This document shows, in pieces, positions 51,721 to 60,568 of a stretch of 64,000 nucleotides of DNA. Under the pieces are notes generated by a model. It saw only the letters and a list, made by a program, of their open reading frames with translations. It searched no databases and was not told the origin of the DNA. Numbering within the stretch: position 1 is the stretch's first letter; every line of letters starts with the position of its first letter. Source of the DNA: Salmonella enterica subsp. houtenae serovar Houten (lineage in GTDB: Bacteria > Pseudomonadota > Gammaproteobacteria > Enterobacterales > Enterobacteriaceae); contig LS483478.1 of NCBI GenBank assembly GCA_900478215.1, forward strand, positions 2,170,001 to 2,234,000. The letters are read 5' to 3'. A program made the translations under genes and the position numbers.

Positions 51721-52158
51721 TCAACAACGCTTCCGGTAGAAAATTACGCGCTCGGTTTCCTCAAATCCTAATGCCTGATGAACTTTCTGTGAAATCGTAT
51801 TTTCCGGCGAGGTATCGGAGGCCATTTCCCGACACCCTTTATTCGTTCCCCATCGTTGCACCGCTGCAATCAATTGTTTCGCTACGCCGCGTTGACGGAA
51901 CGAGGGGAGAACAAAAATGCCTTCAAGGAAAGTCACGGGCGAACTGTCACAGCCATTGACATAATCGTGGCGGATTGAGGCATCCGCAAAGCCAATCGCC
52001 ACCCCGTCTTCCATCGCAACAAATGATGCCAGGTGATCGGCTTGCAGGATTTCTTCGCCGTCCGCCAGGTGGGCGTCATCCGGGTGAGTAGGCCAAAGCT
52101 GTTTTCGCAATCCGCGCCAGCGCTCCAGATTGGTTTTGTTCATTTGCCTGATGTCCAT
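51721..52158 (-). CDS. aac(6'): Aminoglycoside 6'-N-acetyltransferase, AAC(6')-Iaa/Iy type (chromosomal, usually cryptic)
   Basis: A 145-aa GNAT-fold enzyme that acetylates the 6'-amino group of tobramycin, kanamycin and amikacin. The acetyl-CoA loop R-Q-R-G-V-A-K-Q-L (about 83-91), E-G-I-F-V-L-P (about 73-79), and the D-x-S-x-E-N-x-x-S-Q-K-x-H-Q-x-L-G-F tail are typical. It is near identical to Salmonella AAC(6')-Iaa/Iy. The start at 52158 overlaps the sgcR stop as TAATG, so it is the last, coupled gene of the sgc-type operon. Reported isolates become resistant only when a deletion places it behind a strong promoter; its native role is unknown. Confidence 0.93.
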   Translation of the reverse strand: MDIRQMNKTNLERWRGLRKQLWPTHPDDAHLADGEEILQADHLASFVAMEDGVAIGFADASIRHDYVNGCDSSPVTFLEGIFVLPSFRQRGVAKQLIAAVQRWGTNKGCREMASDTSPENTISQKVHQALGFEETERVIFYRKRC

Positions 52159-52955
52159 TAACGCGCTCCTGATGATGGGTCTGGCATGATGAGACGGCAT
52201 CCCGCCTGCTGATAACGTCGGGCGATAGCAGGCGGGAGCGCGCTGTCGCTAAGAATGGTAGTAATACAGGACAGCGTCGCAACCGCGTGGGGTTCCACAG
52301 TATCGAACTTTGAGTGATCGGCCATCAATATGACCTCGCGTGAGCGCTGAATAATGCGCGTTTTGACACCCACTTCAAACATCGTAGCGTTGGTGATGCC
52401 CGTTTCTATCGACAGCGCATCGCAGGAGATAAAGGCGCGTTCAACGGCAAAGGCGTTAATCATCTCCAGCGCCAGACTCTCGCCCACTGAAAAGTAACCG
52501 GGGCGGATCAGTCCGCCGATAATGTAGCTCTCTACGTGTGGGAAACCACCCAGTTCATTAGCGATTTTGATGTCATTACAAATGACTTTTACTTTGGCGT
52601 CGACCAGACATTTTGCCAGTTCCAGACAGGTGGAGCCGGAGTCGAGAAAAAAGCAATCTCCATCTTTGATGAACGTGCGGGCGAGGGCGGCGATTTCGCG
52701 TTTCGCCTCGCTTTGTAACGTTCGCTTAACGTCGAAAACATATTCTTTATCTTCCGTACTGTCGTCGAAGTCAATACAACCATGGCCGCGAACCATACCG
52801 GGATAACGGCTGGCAATATAGTGAAAATCCCGGCGCACGGTTGCCTCAGCATAGCCAAAAAGCTCAATAGCTTGCTGTGTTGAGAGGTGCCGATGTTGCC
52901 AAAGGTAATGCAACATCTGTTTGATACGGTCGGGGCGCTGTTGGCTCATCAGCAT
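52158..52955 (-). CDS. sgcR: DeoR-family regulator of the sgc operon
   Basis: A 265-aa DeoR/GlpR-type repressor. The helix-turn-helix (about 15-55) contains A-T-V-R-R-D-F, and the sugar-phosphate-binding domain contains F-L-D-S-G-S-T-C-L (about 98-106) and I-S-C-D-A-L-S. It is encoded near the end of the operon it presumably controls, nine bases after sgcE and overlapping aac(6'). The effector is unknown. The start at 52955 (or M3 at 52949) is close to an AGGAG site. Confidence 0.88.
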   Translation of the reverse strand: MLMSQQRPDRIKQMLHYLWQHRHLSTQQAIELFGYAEATVRRDFHYIASRYPGMVRGHGCIDFDDSTEDKEYVFDVKRTLQSEAKREIAALARTFIKDGDCFFLDSGSTCLELAKCLVDAKVKVICNDIKIANELGGFPHVESYIIGGLIRPGYFSVGESLALEMINAFAVERAFISCDALSIETGITNATMFEVGVKTRIIQRSREVILMADHSKFDTVEPHAVATLSCITTILSDSALPPAIARRYQQAGCRLIMPDPSSGAR

Positions 52956-52963
52956 ATGACTCC

Positions 52964-53596
52964 TTATAGCGCGGTGAATTGTGACAACGTCACATCATAG
53001 TTCGCCGTCGTGAACAACGCTCGGCCAATCACCAGATGCTGTGCGCCTGCGGCGGCAAGCAGCCGTGCGGCGCGAAGTGTAATACCGCCGTCCGCCCAGC
53101 ATTCCGCAGCAGGGAAATGCTCTCTGCTCTGGCTAACTTTTTCACACATCGGGGCGATAAATTGCTGTCCGCGCCCGTCGGGCTCGCTGGTCATGATCAT
53201 CAGCGCATCCAGTTGCAATGCCAGATAACGATAAGGCAATAGCGGCGTTGCCGGGTTAAGCGCCAGTCCTGCTTTCGCCCCGATAGCGCGAATATCCGCC
53301 AGAATCTCCGAGGGGTTTTGCACGCTTTCGGCATGAATGAAAATCCAGCCAGGGCGGGCAGCGACAAGCCAGGGTAACCAGCGTTGCGGTGATGAGACCA
53401 TCAGGTGAAATGAGAGTGGATGGCGAGTGTATTGTGCGACCGCCTGAATGGTTTTCATACCGAAGGTAATATTATTGATGAAACTGGTATCTTCGATATC
53501 CAGATGCAGCGAGCCGAGAGGCGCATCGTGCAAGGCGGTCAGCATCTCGGCATAGCGCAGCGGATCGGCGGAGGCCAGCGAAGGGTGCAGGATCAT
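52964..53596 (-). CDS. sgcE: SgcE, ribulose-phosphate 3-epimerase-like protein
   Basis: A 210-aa TIM-barrel protein related to Rpe. Metal/catalytic residues are recognisable: S-L-H-L-D-I-E-D (His and Asp about 31-33), S-F-H-L-M-V (about 63-67), and W-A-D-G-G-I (Asp about 169). The typical H-x-D-I-M-D-G is altered to H-L-D-I-E-D-T, so substrate specificity probably differs from ribulose 5-phosphate. It lies between the EIIA and regulator genes, as in the E. coli sgc cluster. Confidence 0.88.
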   Translation of the reverse strand: MILHPSLASADPLRYAEMLTALHDAPLGSLHLDIEDTSFINNITFGMKTIQAVAQYTRHPLSFHLMVSSPQRWLPWLVAARPGWIFIHAESVQNPSEILADIRAIGAKAGLALNPATPLLPYRYLALQLDALMIMTSEPDGRGQQFIAPMCEKVSQSREHFPAAECWADGGITLRAARLLAAAGAQHLVIGRALFTTANYDVTLSQFTAL

Positions 53597-53607
53597 CGGA
53601 ACCTCCC

Positions 53608-54045
53608 TCAGCGCAATGCGGTTAATTGCGCGAAAAGCGCTGTATCATTTGGCGCATCTTGCAGCAACGCGACGCTTCCTGGCGAGTCGAGCCACTGGCT
53701 GATGCGTTGAATGGTGCGAATATGTGCTTCAGCGTCCGTGGCGCTGGCGCAAAGCAACAGCCAGATGGGATCGCAATCCGCATTGCCGAAAGCGACCGGC
53801 GTTGATAGCGTAGTGACGCTCATTTGATTATGGTTAGCGCCTTGCTCCGGTCTGGCATGGGGCAGCGCAATCCCCGGCGCGATAAGATAATATGGCCCCC
53901 ATTTAAGGGTGTTCTCAATAATACCGTCCAGGTAGCTGGGGGCCGCCGCGCCGAAGGTGATCAGCGGACGAACGGCGATATCCAGCGCGTGTCGCCAGTC
54001 GTTGGCATGGCGTTGCGCCTGAACCCACTTAACATCATTAATCAT
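53608..54045 (-). CDS. sgcA: SgcA, PTS EIIA component (fructose/mannitol-type domain)
   Basis: A 145-aa PTS_EIIA type-2 domain that passes phosphate from HPr to the EIIB. The phospho-accepting His is in G-I-A-L-P-H-A-R-P-E (about residue 63). It is a stand-alone component in a galactitol-like PTS with separate EIIA, EIIB and EIIC genes. A 131-bp gap with a hairpin separates it from sgcQ. Confidence 0.88.
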   Translation of the reverse strand: MINDVKWVQAQRHANDWRHALDIAVRPLITFGAAAPSYLDGIIENTLKWGPYYLIAPGIALPHARPEQGANHNQMSVTTLSTPVAFGNADCDPIWLLLCASATDAEAHIRTIQRISQWLDSPGSVALLQDAPNDTALFAQLTALR

Positions 54046-54149
54046 CGATCGTTGACTCCTTGCCGGTTCGGGTTACTCTGAAACCGATCCCCGGCGTGTC
54101 TTTTGGCGAAGGCGACGGAGATCGGCAGAAGGGTTATCGCTCTCTGCAG

Positions 54150-54172
54150 GGGATAAGCGTTTTGCTTATCCC
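54150..54172. other. Hairpin between sgcQ and sgcA
   Basis: A perfect nine-base stem (GGGATAAGC / GCTTATCCC) with a five-base loop lies just after the sgcQ stop. The T-rich side is on the plus strand, against operon direction, so on the sgc transcript it may be a processing or stability hairpin rather than a full terminator. Confidence 0.5.
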
Positions 54173-54176
54173 TATT

Positions 54177-54983
54177 TTATTGTCGGATATGGCGTACTTT
54201 CTCCATAAACTTCGCCACGCGCGCCTGGTCGACAAAGTTGGCGAAGACGCCGTCTTTTTTAAACGTGGTTGCCGTTACGCATCCGTCGGCAACGCTGAGC
54301 TGCTCCTCGACGTTTTCCAGACACACCCCGGTATTCGCCAGCACTACCGTGTCGGGGACGGTCTCTTTTACCCGCTTCAGTATGGCGCTATCGGTACGCG
54401 CGCCTGCCGTCAGGCCCGAGACGCACAGGGCATCGGGGTTATTATTAAATACGGTCGATTTCGCAATTGAACAGACATCCCGGTTGCCCAGATACACCGC
54501 CGCTTCCGGAACAATGTTAAACAGCGTTTTCACGTGGCCTGCGCCAATGCGATACTGATGGCGAATAGTTTCGCCGACATTGGTATCCCAGACGCCAAAA
54601 TCACTGGCGTAGGCGCCGGTGAAAATTTCGCGGATAAATTTGGCGTTGGTCGCCATCGCCAAATCAAAAGAGGCAACAGGATCCCACAACACGTTTACCC
54701 CAAACGGTACACGAATCTCACTCATTAACTGGCCGATGATTCTGGCCATAGCGGCGGTTGTTTCTGGTCTCACTTTTGTTAAATAGGGCAGACTAAACTC
54801 GTTAGAGAACATCACCGCATCCACGCCGCCGTTTTGTAGCGCCATTAAATCGTCATGGGCGCGGTCAATCACCCAATTCATACCTTTATCTGTATCGAAT
54901 CCGGGATCGCCCGGCAGCGCCCGTAAATGACACATGGCGATAACGGCTTTTTCCGTTCCTATGACCTCTTTTAGCCAACTCAT
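54177..54983 (-). CDS. sgcQ: SgcQ, BtpA-family TIM-barrel protein
   Basis: A 268-aa protein of the BtpA family, named after a cyanobacterial photosystem I factor but common in sugar operons. Visible blocks are I-A-M-C-H-L-R-A-L-P-G-D-P (about 15-27), G-V-D-A-V-M-F-S-N-E (about 53-62), G-V-N-V-L-W-D-P (about 97-104) and V-L-A-N-T-G-V. The family is thought to be a sugar-phosphate-active TIM barrel, but the reaction is not known. The start M-S-W-L-K at 54983 fits the family and an AAGGAG site; the frame overlaps sgcC by 21 codons if extended. Confidence 0.88.
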   Translation of the reverse strand: MSWLKEVIGTEKAVIAMCHLRALPGDPGFDTDKGMNWVIDRAHDDLMALQNGGVDAVMFSNEFSLPYLTKVRPETTAAMARIIGQLMSEIRVPFGVNVLWDPVASFDLAMATNAKFIREIFTGAYASDFGVWDTNVGETIRHQYRIGAGHVKTLFNIVPEAAVYLGNRDVCSIAKSTVFNNNPDALCVSGLTAGARTDSAILKRVKETVPDTVVLANTGVCLENVEEQLSVADGCVTATTFKKDGVFANFVDQARVAKFMEKVRHIRQ

Positions 54984-54996
54984 TCTGGGTTGCTCC

Positions 54997-56310
54997 TTAT
55001 TCCGGTAGTTCACGTTTACGTAAGACAAGCACGATGCTGGCGACAATGCCGACTATAATAACCACGCCAATAATGCCCAGCGACATCAGTTCAGATATTG
55101 ACCAGCCAAACATATTTCCTACCGACAGCGCGGTAATTTGCGCGTTTTCAGCGGCGAAACTAAAGCCGCCTTTGAGCGCCATATCGGTAAAGTACGGCGC
55201 GAACTGGGTAGCGATCAGCAGAACGGTAATCATGAGAATGATGCCGCTTAGCAGAGTGCGAATCAGATCGCCGCGATGAATAACCGTGGCCATGCAGATA
55301 AAAAACGGCGCAACCGGTAAATCAGCCAGCGGCAGGACTTTATTGCCCGGCAGTATGCTCGCCAGAATTAACATGATGGGGATTAACAGCAGTCCAACCG
55401 CGATGGTGGTCGGGTGGCCTAACGTCACTGCGGTATCCAGACCGATAAAGACTTCGCGCCCTTTAAAGTGTTTCTGGAAGAACTTACGTGCGCCGTCGGA
55501 AATAGGCATTAATCCCTCAACGATAAGGCGAATCATGCGCGGAAACAGCACCATAATCGCCGCCACTGTAATCATTAAGGTTGCGCACCCTTTAAAGCCT
55601 TCGCCTGCGGCGAGTCCGAAGATCAGCCCGAGAACAACGCCAATGATCACCGGGTCGCCGACCATCCCATACCGTTTTTGGATCTCCTGGGCGTCAATAT
55701 TGCGTCCTTTCATAAACGGGATTTTTTCGTATATCGCATCCAGCAATACGAACAACGGTACGGAGCTGGAGCCATACCCTTGCGGGATTGAGATCCCTTC
55801 CAGACCGACAATGTTCTGTACCCGTTTCGCCGTCCAGTCGGCCATTTTCAACGACAAGGCGGCATGGCAAATCGCGCCCAGTACGCCATAAATCAGACTG
55901 CCGGTCATCAACTGGACGACCGTTCCGGTAATGGCGTAGTGCCAGTAGTTATAAATATCAACGTTCATGGTTTTGGTCAGGCGAGTTACCAGCATACCGA
56001 CGTTGAGCAGAAAGATAACGGGAATGATCATCGCGCCGATGGCCGTCGCATAGCCGACGCCGGATGCGGGTCCGGCGCCGACGTCAAAGACATGCAGCGT
56101 CAGGCCAAAACGCTCAATCATTACTTTAATCGGCGGACTGAGGCTGTCGATCGCCATGACGATCACCAACCCCATGCCGACAAAACCGATACCGACCGTC
56201 ACCCCGGCTTTCACCGCCTGCAGCCAGGGAATACGAAAGATTAAGCCGATGATAATCATAATGATGGGCACAAATACGGTGCCGCCGAGAGACAGGATGT
56301 AATCAAACAT
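54997..56310 (-). CDS. sgcC: SgcC, PTS EIIC permease (galactitol family)
   Basis: A 437-aa inner-membrane PTS permease of the galactitol (EIIC-Gat) type with about ten to eleven hydrophobic segments. A conserved G-S-S-S-V-P-L-F region near 183-190 and G-H-P-T-T-I near 298-303 are visible. It imports an unidentified sugar or sugar alcohol with phosphorylation by SgcA/SgcB. It follows sgcB by ten bases and precedes sgcQ by 13. Confidence 0.9.
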   Translation of the reverse strand: MFDYILSLGGTVFVPIIMIIIGLIFRIPWLQAVKAGVTVGIGFVGMGLVIVMAIDSLSPPIKVMIERFGLTLHVFDVGAGPASGVGYATAIGAMIIPVIFLLNVGMLVTRLTKTMNVDIYNYWHYAITGTVVQLMTGSLIYGVLGAICHAALSLKMADWTAKRVQNIVGLEGISIPQGYGSSSVPLFVLLDAIYEKIPFMKGRNIDAQEIQKRYGMVGDPVIIGVVLGLIFGLAAGEGFKGCATLMITVAAIMVLFPRMIRLIVEGLMPISDGARKFFQKHFKGREVFIGLDTAVTLGHPTTIAVGLLLIPIMLILASILPGNKVLPLADLPVAPFFICMATVIHRGDLIRTLLSGIILMITVLLIATQFAPYFTDMALKGGFSFAAENAQITALSVGNMFGWSISELMSLGIIGVVIIVGIVASIVLVLRKRELPE

Positions 56311-56320
56311 AATGCCCCCT

Positions 56321-56602
56321 TTATTGCGTTAACAGCGCCTTGATTTCTTGTTTTAATGCGTCGTCGTTGATGCCTGTCAGCAGGGCGGCGCCGTTGAGCG
56401 TCGGGATGCCATAGTCACTGTGCGTACGCATGGACGTTACGATGAGATCCATACCGTTACAGTTCAACGGGATCTCATTCAGACAACATTGCGCCGTGGT
56501 TGCCGCAATGCCTTGCTCCGCGAGAAAGTCCTGCAGTTTTTGTGCAATCATGGTTGATGTCGACATGCCGGTACCACATGCCACAAGGATCTTTTTCATC
56601 AT
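56321..56602 (-). CDS. sgcB: SgcB, PTS EIIB component
   Basis: A 93-aa EIIB of the lactose/galactitol type. The phosphocysteine loop V-A-C-G-T-G-M-S-T-S (Cys about residue 9) is intact. The first ATG overlaps the sgcX stop by four bases; a second ATG immediately follows. It is coupled to sgcX and sgcC in the operon. Confidence 0.9.
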   Translation of the reverse strand: MMKKILVACGTGMSTSTMIAQKLQDFLAEQGIAATTAQCCLNEIPLNCNGMDLIVTSMRTHSDYGIPTLNGAALLTGINDDALKQEIKALLTQ

Positions 56603-57717
56603 GGTCGTGCCTCTTGTGTAGCGCCTGTTTCAGGCTCAATGGGAAACTGTTCTGGCGACATTTTGGCCAGCGCAGTCAGTAAACGGATACAATCAGCCAG
56701 GTCTCGCAGGCTGGCGACTTCGGCTGGCGAGTGGGTATAGCGACAGGGAATAGAAAGACTGGCGCAGGGAATTCCGTCCAGTTCAACCTGAATGTAGCCT
56801 GTTTCGGTGATAACGCCTGGCGCGACTTCTCGCTGTACGGGAATGCTATTTTCGTGCGCGGTTGTCTCCAGCATCCGCAGCAAACGCGGCGGCGTAATCA
56901 GTCCTGCCAGCGTACCGCGTCCATGATAGTTCAGACAGGTGATGCCGACGCCGTGGTTGACCCGCACATCCGAGTAATCCTGCAGGTCAGGCGTGTCGCA
57001 GGATGGGGTGATATCAATACCAATCGCCAGGTCGGGGCGCACGCGTCGTAAGACGGGAACAATACCGCGAATATTGAACTCTTCCTGTACCGAAGCAACC
57101 AGGAACACCGCGATATCAAGCGACGTACAGGCGAGGGCTTCGGCGACGCCCAGTAGCGCCGTACACCCCAGCCTGTCGTCCAGCGCCTTACTACATACCA
57201 GATCGTTGCCCAGACAGTGCGGAGGGTTGTAAAGGGTCACCGGCGTCCCCACCTGAATACCCATTCGTTCGGCATCCGCTTTATCTTTTGCGCCGATATC
57301 AATCCAGAGTTTATCGAGCGCGGGAGGCTGCGTGCGCTCGTCACCCTTCGCGAAGTGATACGCTTTAATGCCAATGCAGCCCATGATTTCGCCTGAACGT
57401 CCGGCAAGCGTCACGACCGAACCGGGCATGGTAATTTGCGCCGGGCCGCCCACGCGTTCAAAACGTAAAAAACCGGAGGGTTCGATCTTGCGTACCATAA
57501 AACCGACTTCATCCATATGCGCAAAAATCATCAGGCGAAGAGCGTCGGATTTGTCGCTGCCATAACGGGCGACGACATTGCCCAGGCGATCCCGCCAGAC
57601 ATCTTTGGCCTGCTGTTCAAACGCGTGCTGCATAACGTTTGCAATACTGCTTTCATGGCCTGAAATTCCGTTTAGCCGCAGTAAAGAAAAAAGCGTTTCC
57701 TGCACAGAAAAGGTCAT
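56599..57717 (-). CDS. sgcX: SgcX, M42-family metallo-aminopeptidase/glutamyl-aminopeptidase-like protein
   Basis: A 372-aa M42 family protein (FrvX/SgcX/YpdE group), once annotated as endoglucanase. Metal ligands are visible: A-H-M-D-E-V-G (His about 65), S-K-A-L-D-D-R (Asp about 187), V-Q-E-E (about 215-216), and a late His in Y-T-H-S-P (about 334). It is probably a tetrahedral aminopeptidase. First gene of the operon; its promoter faces rimL. Why a peptidase accompanies a PTS is not known. Confidence 0.9.
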   Translation of the reverse strand: MTFSVQETLFSLLRLNGISGHESSIANVMQHAFEQQAKDVWRDRLGNVVARYGSDKSDALRLMIFAHMDEVGFMVRKIEPSGFLRFERVGGPAQITMPGSVVTLAGRSGEIMGCIGIKAYHFAKGDERTQPPALDKLWIDIGAKDKADAERMGIQVGTPVTLYNPPHCLGNDLVCSKALDDRLGCTALLGVAEALACTSLDIAVFLVASVQEEFNIRGIVPVLRRVRPDLAIGIDITPSCDTPDLQDYSDVRVNHGVGITCLNYHGRGTLAGLITPPRLLRMLETTAHENSIPVQREVAPGVITETGYIQVELDGIPCASLSIPCRYTHSPAEVASLRDLADCIRLLTALAKMSPEQFPIEPETGATQEARP

Positions 57718-57749
57718 TGGCGTCTCCGTGGTGATAAAACAATCAGTCG

Positions 57750-57863
57750 TTGAGCGTTTTATAGGCGGAGAATGGTTGGATAAGTGTGAAATGTGTCACG
57801 CGGAAATGCGCTAAATATGAGCAATAAAAAATAATGTGATGGCGATACAATAAAAACGCTCAA
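57750..57863. promoter_or_regulatory. Inverted pair of TTGAGCGTTTT sites between sgcX and rimL
   Basis: TTGAGCGTTTTA at 57750-57761 is repeated in inverse orientation as TAAAAACGCTCAA at 57851-57863. The sites flank the region where the divergent sgcX promoter must lie. Paired 11-mers fit a DeoR-type repressor such as SgcR that could loop the DNA. Binding is inferred. Confidence 0.5.
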
Positions 57864-57933
57864 ATCACCTGCGGGTTATCGGTAAACCAGGCTATTTATG
57901 TGATCACAACCAACAACGAAGAAGGGTTATGCG

Positions 57934-58473
57934 ATGGCGGAAATTATTCCTGTTAACACTACGCTGGAACTGCGAGCGGCAGAGGAAGGTCATGTTCCGG
58001 CGCTGCACCAACTGGTACTCAAAAACAAAGCGTGGCTACAACAGTCGCTCGACTGGCCGCAATATGTCACGTCGCAGGACGAAACGCGTAAGCATGTGCA
58101 GGGTAATATACTGTTGCATCAGCGTGGTTACGCCAAAATGTACCTGATTTTCTGCCAGAATGAGATGGCGGGCGTACTCTCATTTAATGTCATCGAGCCG
58201 ATAAACAAAGTTGCCTATATCGGTTACTGGCTGGATGAGTCCCTCCAGGGACAAGGGGTAATGTCGCAATCATTACAGGCGCTGATGGCGCATTATGCCC
58301 GACGCGGCGATATTCGGCGCTTTGTCATTAAATGTCGGGTTGATAATCAGGCCAGTAATGCGGTCGCACGGCGCAACCATTTTACGCTGGAAGGCTGTAT
58401 GAAACAGGCTGAGTATCTCAACGGCGACTATCACGACGTTAATATGTATGCCCGCATTATTGATGTGGTTTAA
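57934..58473 (+). CDS. rimL: RimL, ribosomal protein L7/L12 serine N-acetyltransferase
   Basis: A 179-aa GNAT enzyme that acetylates the N-terminal serine of L12, converting it to L7. Acetyl-CoA-binding residues are in L-Q-G-Q-G-V-M-S-Q (about 104-112), and N-A-V-A-R-R-N-H-F (about 147-155) is the typical RimJ/RimL asparagine motif. Full E. coli length; GGGTT spacing before ATG. Its last four bases overlap the convergent ydcK. Confidence 0.94.
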   Translation: MAEIIPVNTTLELRAAEEGHVPALHQLVLKNKAWLQQSLDWPQYVTSQDETRKHVQGNILLHQRGYAKMYLIFCQNEMAGVLSFNVIEPINKVAYIGYWLDESLQGQGVMSQSLQALMAHYARRGDIRRFVIKCRVDNQASNAVARRNHFTLEGCMKQAEYLNGDYHDVNMYARIIDVV

Positions 58474-59450
58474 AGGGAACCGATTAAGGGGGTACGAGTA
58501 ATACGATCCTCGCCATTGATCACTTTTGGACCGCGCAGGTGGATAGTATTGCTGTCAAACGCTATCACCGCCGCCCGCCCGCTAATCTCTACCTGATGCT
58601 CAATCAGGATTTCGCCCTGTATACAGGCGTGGCCTTCAATCAGCACGCGGTCGTCCAGTAAAATCGGGCCTCCGCGTAGCTCAGCATGTCCGCCTACCCG
58701 CACATGATGTTTTAACACACAGTTGCCTTCGATTAACGCATGTTCCGCTACCTGCGAGCTGTAGCGAAGGGTAGGGATCGCATCTTCCTCTGTGCCGGCG
58801 ATAACCCGCGCATGGCCATAGACTTTGGCGCAGTCACAGATCCAGACATTATTGTCTTTGTTGCCTTCGATGAACGCGAAATCAAAGACCTCCGCCCGAT
58901 GCTCAATAAAAGCGTGTGTGATAGTGGCGTCGCCATAAAGCTGTACCTGATGGACAATCCGCGAATGGCTCAGGGTGGCGCGATCGTAAATTTGTAAAAT
59001 CTGCGCATGTTCACGTGTTAGTCCCTGAACGGCGAGAATTTCTGACTGGTTTAACACGCGGGCGTCGCCATAAATCGCACACTCTCCGCGCACGGTAGAT
59101 GACTGAATTGTGACATTGTCACTTATACACGCCCCATCGCTGATATCAGCGCGATCAATCCAGACGTTATCGCCTATTCGCACGTTATTGTAGAGCGTAC
59201 ACGGCTGCGTAATTCGCGCATTACCGGTAACTTCCGTCCCCGCAAACGCCATCGTATTTTCGTCGTAAATCCAGCAATGACCCTGTTGCGATACTACGCT
59301 CTCGTTATCAACCCAGCCGCCGGGCGTTCCTGCTTTCACATCGTTAAAATCAGCCACAGCAATAATTTGCCGTAATAAGGCGCTTTTTTTCCTGCCTTCA
59401 ATCTGATAAGTAAATGTATGGGCTTCTTCACTCAGTCGATATTTGGTCAT
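58470..59450 (-). CDS. ydcK: YdcK, hexapeptide-repeat protein
   Basis: A 326-aa protein made almost wholly of left-handed parallel beta-helix hexapeptide repeats (pattern [IV]-x-G-x-A-x, from about residue 65 to 310; for example V-T-G-N-A-R-I and V-Y-G-H-A-R-V). Such folds often serve acyltransferases, but no catalytic His is obvious, so enzymatic activity is uncertain. The same gene lies next to rimL in E. coli. No signal peptide. Confidence 0.9.
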   Translation of the reverse strand: MTKYRLSEEAHTFTYQIEGRKKSALLRQIIAVADFNDVKAGTPGGWVDNESVVSQQGHCWIYDENTMAFAGTEVTGNARITQPCTLYNNVRIGDNVWIDRADISDGACISDNVTIQSSTVRGECAIYGDARVLNQSEILAVQGLTREHAQILQIYDRATLSHSRIVHQVQLYGDATITHAFIEHRAEVFDFAFIEGNKDNNVWICDCAKVYGHARVIAGTEEDAIPTLRYSSQVAEHALIEGNCVLKHHVRVGGHAELRGGPILLDDRVLIEGHACIQGEILIEHQVEISGRAAVIAFDSNTIHLRGPKVINGEDRITRTPLIGSL

Positions 59451-59554
59451 AAGAAATTTCCGTTTGAATGATTAAGTAACCGTAGCAAAGGTACTGGCGA
59501 AACAACCAGAAATTCCATAAAATGTATTTAAAATATAATTTATAAATTAATAAA

Positions 59555-60568
59555 ATGCGTAATCATAAGCAGAGCGATCGCGTGCTCAATCTGCCTGCGG
59601 GCTATTTTGGGATCGTCCTTGGTACTATCGGTATGGGATTAGCCTGGCGTTACGCCAGCCAGATATGGGCAATAAGCCACTGGCCCGGCGACATCATGGT
59701 GATCCTGGCGATGATGATTTGGGGACTCTTGACCCTGGCGTTCCTTAGCCGTCTGGTGCGCTTTCCCCATAGCGTGATGGCTGAAGTGCGTCATCCGGTA
59801 ATGAGCAGTTTTGTCAGCCTGTTTCCCGCCACCACGATGCTGGTCGCGATCGGCTTCGTCCCCTGGTATCGACCGTTGGCCGTTGCGCTATTCAGCGTGG
59901 GGGTCGTCATACAACTGGCGTACGCCGCCTGGCAGACGGCGGGACTTTGGCGCGGAGCCCACCCTGAAGAAGCGACGACCCCGGGGCTTTATCTGCCAAC
60001 GGTAGCGAATAATTTTATCAGCGCGATGGCCTGTGGAGCGCTCGGCTACAATGATGCCGGACTGGTGTTTTTAGGCGCAGGCGTCTTTTCGTGGTTAAGT
60101 CTGGAACCGGTTATTTTGCAGCGACTGCGTAGCTGCGGGGAATTACCAGCGGTGCTGCGTACTTCGCTGGGTATCCAACTGGCGCCCGCGCTGGTCGCCT
60201 GTAGCGCCTGGCTGAGCGTCAATGGCGGGGAGGGCGACACGTTGGCGAAAATGCTATTCGGCTACGGTCTGTTACAGCTTTTATTTATGCTGCGATTAAT
60301 GCCCTGGTATTTATCACAACCGTTTAATGCTTCCTTCTGGAGTTTTTCGTTCGGCGTTTCCGCGCTGGCGACCACGGGGTTGCATCTTGGTCACGGTAGT
60401 GAATCAGGGCTTTTCCATATTCTGGCAGTCCCGCTGTTTATCTTCACTAACGCGATTATCGCCTTACTGCTGGTTCGTACATTTCTATTGCTGGTGCAGG
60501 GGAAGTTGCTTATTCGCACTGAGCGCGCTGCACTGTTGAAACCGGAGGAAAAAAATGACCGTTCGTGA
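59555..60568 (+). CDS. tehA: TehA, tellurite-resistance/dicarboxylate (SLAC1-type) channel
   Basis: A 337-aa inner-membrane protein with ten hydrophobic segments, a member of the TDT/SLAC1 anion-channel family. With TehB it gives tellurite resistance when overexpressed in E. coli. The pore-gating phenylalanine lies in the L-G-A-G-V-F-S-W region by alignment to TehA structures. The ORF extends about seven residues further at the N-terminus than E. coli TehA; the exact start is not certain. It overlaps tehB by 14 bp. Confidence 0.94.
   Translation: MRNHKQSDRVLNLPAGYFGIVLGTIGMGLAWRYASQIWAISHWPGDIMVILAMMIWGLLTLAFLSRLVRFPHSVMAEVRHPVMSSFVSLFPATTMLVAIGFVPWYRPLAVALFSVGVVIQLAYAAWQTAGLWRGAHPEEATTPGLYLPTVANNFISAMACGALGYNDAGLVFLGAGVFSWLSLEPVILQRLRSCGELPAVLRTSLGIQLAPALVACSAWLSVNGGEGDTLAKMLFGYGLLQLLFMLRLMPWYLSQPFNASFWSFSFGVSALATTGLHLGHGSESGLFHILAVPLFIFTNAIIALLLVRTFLLLVQGKLLIRTERAALLKPEEKNDRS

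Noticed and set aside
51721..52158. aac(6') as a recently acquired resistance cassette
   Set aside because: No integron, attC or IS lies nearby; it overlaps sgcR and is a known chromosomal Salmonella gene, so it is native.
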